Below, piece by piece: positions 54,610-64,000 of a stretch of 64,000 nt of DNA. The position numbers and the translations under genes are program-made. The first letter of the stretch is position 1, and each line of letters starts with the position of its first letter. This stretch comes from Puccinellia tenuiflora (lineage: Eukaryota; Streptophyta; Magnoliopsida; Poales; Poaceae). Below the pieces are notes generated by a model. It was not told where the DNA came from and ran no database searches. It saw only the letters and a program-made list of their open reading frames with translations. The DNA is taken from the NCBI GenBank assembly GCA_012064385.1, contig QRDG01000415.1, forward strand, positions 3,275,931 to 3,339,930, given 5' to 3'.

Positions 54610-57449
54610 AATCATTTTGCCTAGCTAAAAGGCGTTAAAGAAAAGCGCTTGTTGGGAGGCAACCCATCTTTTACTTTCAGTTTGCTTTTTACTTTTCCTG
54701 AGTCTTGAAGTTGTTGTCTCTGTAGCAACTTCATTGTATCTTTTTTTTTGTTTTTTTTGTGCCAAGTTTAGCCTCTAATGCATTGAAAGTGCGAGGTGTT
54801 GTTTTGCTGTCCAGAAACAGATTTCTGTCCTTCACTGTTCGAAAATCCAAAAAATCTCTGAATTTTATATTTTCTGAAAATTTTAGACAGCAAGCCTGAT
54901 ACTTTTATCTATCTTTGGTTAGTTTTGAGTTTTCTGATTTGAGCTACAGAAGTGCCTCAAAAAATTCGATCTTTACAGACTATTCACATTTTGACAGATT
55001 CTGCTTTTATTTTGCATTCGTCTCTTTACTATCGTTAAATGTGATACTCCAGAGGTGAGTGCCACATTGAGACTTAGTGAACAGTAGCTAATGCCTAATA
55101 AAGTTGTTTGCAATTTGTCTTGAGTTGAACACATGTGCATTTTAATTTATGAGCACTAACCCTCTCATCAGTTTATGAGAAGTTTTGTGTGAAGGGAGTT
55201 TTTAAGTTCCAAAGGAGAGGATAATGAAATATTGAAGATGGATCAGAGCTCAAGCTTGGGGATGCCCCATGGCACCCCCTCTGAATATCAAGAACTATCA
55301 AGCGTCAAAGCTTGGGGATGCCCAAGGCATCCCCTCTTTTTCATCGACTATCATGAGGTCGTCTTCGTTGAACTAAGTTTTTATCACTTTACATATTATG
55401 TGCTATACTTGGAGCGTCTTTTTACTTTCAGTTTTGTTTGTTATTTTGCTGGTCATATGATTGTTTGATCATTGCTTTATGTGTGGGAGGGAGACACGCT
55501 CCGCTTTTTCATTTGAATACTCCTGTGCTTCGCTTATATTTTGTTGAGTATTCTTAGCTACTGTTTGTTTGCTAGTAAGCTCTCGCTTTTAGCTTTTATC
55601 TTATTTAGAGCTGCTAGTGGTTGATGTTAAACTCTCTTTTTCTTCACTTATATTTGTTAGAGAGTTGTTTTGGTTGCTTGGTTAATGTGTTAGATCGGTA
55701 AAATGCTATGCATGTGGTAGTGGTATGAAGTAAAAAAAACCTGCATAGTCTTGTAGATCACTATGTGGATAATTTGATACTTTTCAATTGTTTTGAGACA
55801 TTAAAATAACTAATGGTTAAAATGTGTTGGTTAATGGTGTTAGAGCTGATTAGTGGAGATGTGTTAGTAAAGCGTGGAGCCATACTTTTCTGAACTAAAC
55901 AACCTAAGTCAACAATGCTAATGTGTCATGAATTCTGCTCAGTTGAAAATAAGTTCCTACTGGGTAGTTACTGCAACGGTCGGGGAAGCCAACGGGGCAC
56001 TTGTGTCGCCGCCACGATCCCTCTCGGGGTGTCTCTAACCATTTATGGAAGATTGAAACTGCTAGTTGTTTGCAATATACGAAATGCATTGTGAGTTTTG
56101 GTTTTTGGCACTTCCACTTCCATATTTTGCTAGCCTCTTCGGTGCTGCGCAATGCCGTTTCTCACATTGAGATTGGTGCATACTTCGCGAGTACATCCAA
56201 CTTCGTGGGAGAACTTCATCCTGTTCTCCTACACATAAGCCAACTATCTCCCTCAAAACAACCACCATACCTAACTATCACGGCATTTCCATAGCCGTTC
56301 CGAGATACATTGCCATGCAACATCCATCATTACATGACTTGATGTCGTTCTTCATTACCATGTAGTTTTCTTGATCATTGAGTTAGTGTGCTGCGTGGCT
56401 TGCCACATGTTCTACATTTTTTCCACACTACGCTCGATCATGCATATCTCCTTTTATACATCATGTATTATTCTTATGAGTTATGAGTACCAAAAAGTGT
56501 GATGATCCAATTGTAATATAGAGTGTTGCTCCTACAGTTAGGTATAAAATAAAATAAAGAAGAATAAAAGAGCCCAAAGGAGGCCAAATGAGAGAGCATT
56601 TAAAAGAGCCAAGGAGGCCACCCAAAATAAAAAAAATAGAAAAAGAGAGAGGGAGCAACACTACTATCCTTTTTACCACACTTGTGCTAGTAGCAGCTAC
56701 ACTTCATTGTAGAGAGTTCTCATGTTGTTTTAGTAGTATAGCTAAGTGGGGAACTAACGTTATAGAACTTGGCTTGTATATTCCAAGGATGAGCCTCCTC
56801 AAGTGAGCTCTAGGTCTTCATGAGCAAGCAAGTTGGATGCACCCCCACTAGTTCCATTGGAGAGCTTTCATACACTTATAGCTCTATGTGCATCCGTTGC
56901 ATGGCAATCACTACTCCTCATACAGTGTCAACTACGGGACTTCCCTTCTATCTTGTGGTTGCCTTCTCCACTGTTTGAGCCTTTCTTTTTGACCTTCCAA
57001 ACCTCCATCATTGTTCTCTTTGCCATAACATCTAGGTGCCAAAGCCACTTCTTACTTGCACTAGTTGAGTAGACTTCGAAATAGTTGATTTGTGAAGTAG
57101 ATGGGTTAGGACACTTGACTTGAGCTTGGCTATTTTCATGAATGACTAATTAGATGCTTTGAAGAATTATTGATACTTTACATTGGAGACATAATTTGCA
57201 ATTCTTCTTTCTAAACCTTATGTATGGTTCCATGTCTCCAACGCACTTATTCATGAAAAGTTTTTAGCATTTGTTAGCTAGCGTTTGTTAATCATTGTTT
57301 GCTTAATGTCAACTATAGACAATTGTTTTGGATCACCTTATTCATAGCATGTGCTTTGCATTACTATCTTGATCAAGATTATGTTGGTTCCATGTCTCAT
57401 CAAAAATTATTTTGTTATCACTTACCTACTCGAGGACGAGTAGGAGTTA
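54610..57449 (+). other. Long non-coding 3' region of element E
   Basis: No gene seen in 2.8 kb. Two internal polypurine-like AAGCTTGGGGATGCC motifs occur near 55252 and 55309, each followed by GGCA(C/T)CCCCT. Confidence 0.6.
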
Positions 57450-57462
57450 AGCTTGGGGATGC
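57450..57462 (+). promoter_or_regulatory. Polypurine tract of element E
   Basis: AAGCTTGGGGATGC lies directly before the 3' LTR. Confidence 0.85.
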
Positions 57463-59062
57463 TGATACGTGTCAAACGTATCTATAATTTTTGAGTGATC
57501 CATGCTAATTTTGTGATGTTGTCACATGTTTCTATTATCATATCACTTCATTTTTATGCATTTTGTTGGACTAACCTATTGACAAGATGCCCAGTGCTAG
57601 TTCCCTGTTTTTGCAGTTTTTCTATTTCAGAAATTTACTTCTGGAAATATTCTCGGAATTGGACGAAAATTTACGGATATTTTTTATTCGAAATAAGACA
57701 CCCGAAGACCAAAGGGGAGCCTGAGGAGCCACCCACAGGGCACAGGCGCCCCATGTCGCGCCCCCCTGGACCTGCGGGTGGCGCCCGCCCCTGCCTGTGG
57801 GGCACCCCCTCGGCCCCCTCCGACGCCTATAAATTGACATTAAACCTAAAAACGTCGCGGCGGCCATTATTTTCCAGAAAAGTCATCCCGAGGTGCTGTC
57901 ACCTCAAACCCTAATCCGGGGGTGATTCTGAAGCAAATCCCGACACTCTGCCGAAGGGGAGATCGATCCCGGAGGGCTCTTCATCGCCATGCCTTCCTCC
58001 GGGATGATTTGTGAGTAGTCCCACCTTGGACCCTGGGTCCATGGCAGTAGCTAGATGGTAGTCTCTCTCTCTCTTGTGCTTCATGTCTTATGATCTTGTG
58101 AGCTGCCTAACATGATCAAGATCGATTATTGTAATGCTATGTGATGTGTTTGCTGGGATCCGATGGATTATAAAGTTATGATCAGATTGTGCATGATTCT
58201 TATATGTTGATTTATGTTCTTGCATACTCTCCGATGTGCGTAGCTAATTTGGCCAAGTGATTGTGTGTATCTCCAAGAGAGAGTATTTATGCTGGATAGT
58301 GGGTTCATGCCCCCTTTTGTTCCTGGGCACGAGTGACAGAAACGTCTAAGGGCGAGGGTGTGCTGTTGCTACTAAGGGTAAAACAGCGGTGTTAAAGTCT
58401 ATTTTGATATTTAATATTTCTTACTTCATGCGCTTTACTTAATGCAAATGTCTGTTGCTTGGAACTTAGTACCGATGGGTGACAGGCTGGATAGCGATCC
58501 CACGGTGGACTTTTTAGACAAAGATGCAGTTGGACTCAACGGTCTTTGTTCATTGTCGTGATGCCTACTTAAATATTATCATGTTCTCTTTGTCATAGCT
58601 AGATTAAGTTTGTTTTATAATCTTGTCAATTGACCAGCTGTAATTTGTTTACCCATCATATGAATGTTCTGTTTACTTGAGAGACTCCAATAGTGAACCC
58701 ATGGCCCCCGGTCCATCTTTTTACATTGATTGCAACCTTTATTCACCACTTTTCACCATCATTACTCCTCTGCTCCATTTTCATATTTCATCTATTTCAC
58801 TATACAATTAACCGCTTTGTTTTCTGCGAGACCGGAAAGATTGACAACCTTTCCGTCATTGGGGGCAAAGTATTTTGGTTGAGTGTGTGCAGGTCCACGT
58901 CTGTTGAAGATTAAGCGCCAGAGATTTTCAACATTCACTTTGTTGTTGATTTCAAGGTCCTACTGTTCGATAAACCTCGGTTTGTTATCGAGGGAAAAAT
59001 GCTGCTTGCTACATCTCCGCCTTCGCTTGGGGCACCACCCAACTCTTCATCAGTAGCAATCA
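57463..59062 (+). repeat. 3' LTR of element E
   Basis: 1600 bases, TGATACGTGTCAAACG to GTAGCAATCA, followed by the TSD CGTGC (59063-59067). It lacks the CACTA insertion. Confidence 0.93.
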
Positions 59063-59286
59063 CGTGCCGAGAGGGTGAGCGACCTTCTGGGAATCGGTAG
59101 GGCCTGTGAGGGCATTCCTGATCAGTCAGGGCCTCATGGGTAAGCTTACATCCCTGAAGGATCTGTCAAAGACGTGGAGAAAGGAAAACATGATAAAGGA
59201 AAAACACCCGCGAAGTAGAGTATCTCAAAGTTTCCTAAGCATTACAGCATAAGTTTTGACGAGTGCAAAGTCTGACACAATGTTTA
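59063..59286. other. Element D sequence resumed after E
   Basis: No gene; probably the 3' untranslated part of D's antisense gene. Confidence 0.5.
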
Positions 59287-62200
59287 TTACATTTGGGGCA
59301 CGAGGTGCTCGAATGGTGTGCAGGAAGCTAAGGCGCTGCGGGGGAATATCTCCGTGGCCAGCACAGTCGCGGAAGCCTCCACGGCGTGGAGCGAGGTTTC
59401 GGAAGGCTTGGCGTCTACAAAGTTGGGCACGACGGCGTTTGGGTTGGCCTCCCGGAACGATGCCATCATGCGCGCCGCCGTGTCAAGGCTGGCTCCGTTC
59501 TGATCATTGAGGAGCCGGCGAACGGTCTTGTTCTTGATGGACCTAATGGAGGTATCCGTCTTCAAGAGGAACTCTGCCACGTCTGGGAGGCTTTGGCAGG
59601 TCAGAGCCAACCCGGAGATTTCGGCAGTTTGATCCAGTTGAAGCACCCACATCACGACGTCCGCACTGGCGGCAGTGACACCCTTGAACTCCTCCATCCG
59701 GCGGCGGAGTTCCGCGAATTCGGAGGACACCCGGGAGCGATTCTCCTCCAGCTCGAGGTGTCGGGCCTTCAGCGACGACAGCTCCTCCTCCTTCAGCTTT
59801 AGGGACTCCTTCAGCCTGGCCATCTTCTGGCCGTCCAGCTTGGCTTGCTCCCGCAGGGTGCGGGCGGACTCCTGCTCCGCGAGAAGTTTCTTCCCGACAT
59901 CCTCGATGGCCTTCTGGGCCTCCCTCTCCTTCAGCTGCAGGTCCTTGGTATCTTTGACCTTCTCGTCGAGCACCTCCTGATGGTTTTTCTCCATCTCCAC
60001 GAGGTGTCGCTCGACTTCGCCTCCCAGCTCCAGTTTCCGGAGGTCCAAGGCCTCGGCCTTTCTTGCCAGCTCGGCCTCCCGGGTAACCAACTGCTGTTCC
60101 TGTTGGGCGACATCGCGCTCGCGATTTTCGCAATCAGCCTTCCAGAGTTTGTTCTTCCGCTCGAGGCCCTTCCACATAGCCGTGAGCAAGTTCCACTGGC
60201 GGGTCAGCTCCGCCGACCCTTTCTGAATCACATCCTCGGTGCGGGAGCTGGCGCGCGCCAACGCGTCCTCCTTGGCCTCAATCTCCTGGACCAATTGGCC
60301 CACTCCCCGGAGCACGGCTTCCTTGGTGCTCTACCCGCTGATCGTGATCTTGGGGGCTGCTCCTTGCTGGCCCCCGGAAGCACCGGTTCCCCAGCTGCAC
60401 TTTGCGGAGAAATCCTCCTTGATCTCCGCTAGCACGACAATCTCGGCACTCGCCCCGGAGCATGTCGAGAACTCGCTAAACGCCTTCAGCTCCTCCTCAG
60501 TCATGAACGAGCAGCTGTCCGGGGTACCCGCGTAGTTCGATGTTTCGGCCCCGGGCGGACCACCGGAAGGCGCTGGAGCATGCCCACCTCCTGGGCGCGC
60601 GTCGTCGTCACCTTAGGCGCGGCCTTGGACACCTCCTGGTCCAGAGTTGCCACCGACGGGTTGCCCATTGGGGACCTACCAACAACCGTAGTGTCTGGAT
60701 CAACAAGAGACGATGTCAGACTAGCGGGGCGGAAGAAGGTGAAGCTTGCCCGGCGGGGTAAGTTTTACCTGCTACTTTTGGCGTCCCCACGGTTCCCGTC
60801 TTCGTGGGGGCAAGAGGCATCCCGGGTGCGTTCTCTGCATCGCCCCCGCGTCTCTTCTCTGCTCCCTGCAAGTTGGAGGGGGGCGTCATCCCTCCATGGA
60901 CTCCGACGCTGGTGGCCATGTCATCCTCGGCCGCGTCTCGCCTCCTCTTGTTGGCCTCCGGGGAAGTTTGACCAGTGCAACGACACTCGGTCATCTTCTT
61001 TGGAGGGCAACCCGCAAGCTTGAAGGCAACATTCATGACAAAGACAAGCAAGAAGCAGACTTACCCGTGGGGGCGCTTGCAGCCCAGCGACTCAGGCATG
61101 TCTGCAGACCCGGCGGAAGATCCATGGGGGCTCAAGGGCATCATGCTGGCAGCAAACGAGGGCTCCGGAACCAGCGGCTGGCGCTGGGGCGACTCCTCAC
61201 GTCGTGGCGCCAGGACGAAGGCATCGACGTCGACCTCCATGTCCACGGGGCAGCCTTCTTCACCGACCACACACGCAGGCGGCGCCCGGGAGCTCGCCTC
61301 CGGGTTCGAGACCACGGCGTCTCTCACGGTAGGACGCGGGGAAGAAGCCTTTCCCCCGCCTCCTCTTCTTCGTCGTCGTCTTCGTCGTTGCTGACGTCCC
61401 CGCCGGCATCATCGTCACCCCCGGACCCCTCGCTGTTGCTGTCGCCATCATCGTCCTCTTTGGAGCGGGCGGATTCCTCCTCGGAGCTCTCCGCGCTCTC
61501 CTCTTCGGATTCAGAGGTCTCTTCATCCTCGTCAGAGCTGGAGGGAGCCTTGGCCTTGCGGGTCTTGGCTTTGGTGGCCTGGGGCTCGGAGTCGGTTCGG
61601 CCCTCGATTCCAAGGGCATTGCACTCCGGCATTGTTGCCAGGACCTCTTTCCTCTGCGGGTCCACGCACAAGGGCCGGACTCCCTTTGGCAGCTGGTACG
61701 TCACGGCAGGAGGGAAGATCGTCTTCATGACCATGAAAAGGGCGGAGTCGTCCATGTTGGTGTTCTGCAAGCAGGAAGGGTCTTTGGGACCCTGTAAGCT
61801 CCAGGCCGGGTGAGGCCTTTTCTGCAAAGGAGCCAGGCGGTTGCGCAAGGCATGCGCAATGATGGCGGCTCCAGAAACTCCTTTCTCCCACAGAAGCTTG
61901 AAGCGGGACACCGCCGCTGAGAGATACACATCCTGCGAGCTCGGGCTCCTCCAAAGCTCTTGGCTCACCGGGTGCTCCTTCGGCTCCTGAAGATGCTGGA
62001 GAGCCTCCGGTACGACGACGAGGAACCAGCCATTCCTCCACTCATCCCACTTGGACTTCACCACCATTTCGGGGTAGACCTGCTTGATGTTCGGACGGAA
62101 GCAGAACATGACTCCTCCCCCAGCCAGCCCTCTTTTCCTACACGGGGATAGAAGAAATGGCGGAACAGCACCACGGAGGGCATCACCCCGACGAACGCCT

Positions 62201-62636
62201 CACAGGCGTAGGCAAAGACGGACAGATCCAGGATGGCACCTGGGGTCAGGTGCGGAAGCTTTAGATCGTACGCGCGCAGGATCTCAAGGAAGAAATCAGA
62301 GAATGGGGGAACCACGAGCCCCATCCGCATGAAGGTATCGAAAATGGGGATCTGCGTGACTGTTCTGATCTATGACGGCGGCAAGACTTCTGTCGCCGCG
62401 CGAGCCGGAGCGTCAACTGTCGCCTTGGACGCGACCACCCCGAATCGCGCGGCCTGCAGTTTCTCTTGGGTGTCGGCGTAGATGCTCGGGAACAGTGCCT
62501 GCCGCCAGCGCATGTATGCCGTCGCGGCAGTGCGCTCCGATCTCTTCAGCGCCTTCTCTGATCTGGGGAGCGGTTGCCTCCTGGCGAGCGAGGTGCCGGC
62601 GGGCTTCTTCTGGGCGGACTGCTTGGTCTTGGCCAT
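59287..62636 (-). pseudogene. Antisense gene of element D (Transposase_28-like), decayed
   Basis: The ATG at 62636 (MAKTKQSAQKKPAG) opens a basic N-terminus. After one stop near 62370 the same frame gives PPFSDFFLEILRAYDLKLPHLTPGAILDLSVFAYACEAFVGVMP, the same domain as in element C's antisense gene. A frameshift near 62110 leads to KSKWDEWRNGWFLVVVPEA and a long acidic Glu/Asp/Ser tract (about 61550-61340). GT-AG-like borders follow (for example near 61070 and 60765). The last 342-codon frame (60315-59287) is almost all coiled coil (ALDLRKLELGGEVERHLVEM, LKEREAQKAIEDVGKKLLAE). It ends in PFEHLVPQM. Several stops and shifts make it inactive. Confidence 0.7.
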
Positions 62637-62782
62637 CAGGACAGAGAGATTTGCAGCTCTGTGTTGCGGCGGCTAAGCTCGCGGCGCGCGACAAGAAGGA
62701 GGAAGACGAAGAGCGATTGGGCGGCGATTTGGGGATTTCTGCGATTGGAAGAAGTAACGGCTACAGTTCCCACGAGCCCTGG

Positions 62783-62790
62783 CTTATAAG
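62783..62790 (-). promoter_or_regulatory. TATA-like box of element D's antisense gene
   Basis: CTTATAAG on the minus strand, about 150 bases upstream of the ATG at 62636. Confidence 0.45.
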
Positions 62791-63041
62791 GCATCCCACA
62801 CGTCGCGTCGTGGCCCCACCGCTCCTGCCGGCATGGGGATCGAGGAGACGTTCCATTCGGGACACTTCCTCCCGTTGGATTCAAGATGGGCGTTGGCGAT
62901 CCGCGCGGATCGCAATGTTCACCAAGGCGAAGAAGACCCGTGGGCTCGCGCTGCTCCCCTGCGAGCGCGTCCCCGACTCGGGGACCCACTTTGACTTTTT
63001 CGGTCATAGCCCCGGCAGAAGAAGGACGTGGCCGCCGGGAC

Positions 63042-63057
63042 TATGCCCGGGGGCTAC
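63042..63057 (+). promoter_or_regulatory. Polypurine tract of element D
   Basis: TATGCCCGGGGGCTAC precedes TGTCGCAACAG, matching the arrangement at element C's 3' LTR. Confidence 0.65.
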
Positions 63058-63220
63058 TGTCGCAACAGTGGAACACGGGGTTCCCTGATGCGGTTAAAGT
63101 GGGTCCACCGCTAGTGGGACCACCAAGAAGGTGAACAAGGCAAAGGTTCAAGGCTGGCAGATGGGCCCCCCATCTGCCCCACAGCGACCAGGCAAGGACG
63201 GCATCGACAACCACGACTAA
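63058..63220 (+). repeat. 3' LTR of element D, first part
   Basis: It starts TGTCGCAACAGTGG after the polypurine tract and is interrupted at 63221 by a Harbinger-type element. The LTR end lies outside the window. Confidence 0.6.
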
Positions 63221-64000
63221 GAGCATCTCCAACCAGCCCCCCAGCAGCCCCACCAGGAGCACTTTTTGTACACCGGCGTACAAAAATATTCCAGTCGCGC
63301 CCCCAGAAGCTCGATTTTCACCGGATTTGCTAAAAAAATACGCCGGGGAACCTAACCCGAAGCCAGCCTGCTGGGTTTCGCCTGGGGGCACCGGCGCACC
63401 ATTTTGCATGCAAATGGTCCACTGTCGGCCTCCCACCTCTCTCTCCTATCTCCTTTGTCCTCCGTCCTCTCTCCTCGCTCGTCTCTTTTCTTCCACACTG
63501 TCATCTCTTTTCAGCCTAGAAAAATCACCGCGCCGGCCGGCCACGCCTCCCCTCGTGTGCCGCTCCGGTCGCGCCATGCCGGCCGCGCGATCGACCACCT
63601 CCTGGTACTACAGCGCGAGCTGGAGCCGGTGGCCCGTGGCGTCGACGACGACGCCGTAGTCCGCGTCGTCCACGAGGGAGGCGGAGGAGGACTGCGAGAG
63701 CGAGACGGAGCTGGGTCCGCGTCGTCCACGAGGGAGGCGGAGGAGGACAGCGAGAGCGAGACGGAGGTGGCGAGCCGCGACGGTGAGGAGAAGCCCAGGC
63801 TTGGGCTGAAGGGGGTGGAGCAGCAGGGCGTCGTCGTCCCCGCCGAAAGCATATGGCTTCAACTCGAAGGCCGAGCGGAGGCGGTCGGCCCGTCCTCCGC
63901 ACGCCGTTCTCCGTCTCCGTGAACGCGGACACGCAGGCGGCGTCAAGGTCGGGAGCTTCAAGACCAAGAAGATGCCCACCCCCGCCGGCGCCGAAGAAGG
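63221..64000. mobile_element. Harbinger-type element, left end only
   Basis: The terminus GAGCATCTCCAACCAGCC follows a TAA (63218-63220). It is the same type of terminus as the Harbinger elements at 4395 and 11818, with GAGCA and CTCCA shared. The right end is beyond the window. GC-rich open frames exist on both strands, but I cannot say which, if any, is coding. A ~51-base direct repeat occurs at 63659-63710 and 63715-63765. Confidence 0.6.

Larger units (their letters stand above)
50114..59062 (+). mobile_element. Gypsy-like element E, non-autonomous
   Basis: LTRs at 50114-53107 (with a CACTA insertion) and 57463-59062, TSD CGTGC on both sides. It has an Asp-tRNA primer site, one ORF and a polypurine tract. 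No protease, RT or integrase is present in 4.3 kb of internal sequence. Without the CACTA element it measures about 7.55 kb. Confidence 0.9.
49357..63220 (+). mobile_element. Gypsy element D (Tat type), deleted and split
   Basis: Pieces: gag fragment, 270 non-coding bases, [element E inserted], antisense gene 59287-62636, polypurine tract, and 3' LTR from 63058. The layout matches element C with pol removed. The 5' LTR is not in the window. Confidence 0.75.

Noticed and set aside
59675..60432. Plus-strand Ser/Leu-rich frames opposite the coiled coil
   Set aside because: Typical antisense image of Glu/Lys/Leu-rich coiled-coil codons.

Overview
The window looks like repeat-rich nuclear DNA of a large-genome pooid grass, most likely Triticeae (wheat, Aegilops, barley or rye). 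The reasons are nested Ty3/Gypsy LTR retrotransposons with Asp-tRNA-type primer sites and AAGCTTGGGGGAG-type polypurine tracts, a CACTA element with CACTACTAGG termini, PIF/Harbinger elements with TTA target duplications, and a Helitron. The species call is inference. I see no intact ordinary host gene. Two gene relics are recognisable: a dynamin-related fragment (present twice) and a FAR1-related/MULE-type gene. A 740-base N gap lies at 43674-44413.

Left part (1-32951). A ~7.42 kb segment is tandemly duplicated: unit 1 fills 1-6456 and unit 2 fills 6457-13878. Each unit holds the dynamin relic, the 5' LTR and gag start of Gypsy element A (+ strand), the edge of Gypsy element B (- strand) and the left half of a Helitron that carries a Harbinger element. 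In unit 2 the full stack can be read. Element A (8705-32951) was split in gag by element B (11095-25930, target duplication GCATG). B's own 3' LTR was then split by a 5.2 kb Helitron (11390-16593, inserted between A and T). Inside the Helitron sits a 1.9 kb Harbinger element (11818-13714, TSD TTA) with an intact 371-codon ORF and no transposase. The tandem duplication came last. A lacks reverse transcriptase and integrase and has an extra 3' ORF. B has gag, protease, RT-RNase H and integrase, broken by two frameshifts and one nonsense codon.

Middle part (32952-49356). A decayed FAR1-related/MULE-type gene lies on the minus strand (33460-37168). It is followed by Gypsy element C of Tat type (37669-49356, + strand) with gag, protease, RT, two RNase H domains, an integrase mostly lost in the N gap, and a spliced antisense gene between pol and the 3' LTR. 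C has no matching target duplication and its two flanks are unrelated, so it may be chimeric or misjoined across the gap.

Right part (49357-64000). A second Tat-type element, D, is left as a gag piece, a decayed antisense gene (59287-62636) and the start of a 3' LTR (63058). D is split by element E (50114-59062, TSD CGTGC), a non-autonomous Gypsy-like element with one ORF and no pol. E's 5' LTR carries a CACTA-type element (50934-52326, TSD AGT) that contains a 5S rRNA-like stretch. D's LTR is entered at 63221 by another Harbinger-type element that runs off the window.

The most interesting leads are the Harbinger-borne ORF with a ubiquitin-interacting-like motif and repeated K-x-E-P motifs, the TATA-driven spliced antisense genes in two Tat elements, the 5S-like insert in a CACTA element, the duplicated LTR-type leader hairpin ahead of B's 3' ORF, and the Helitron with a second, decayed 3' end.
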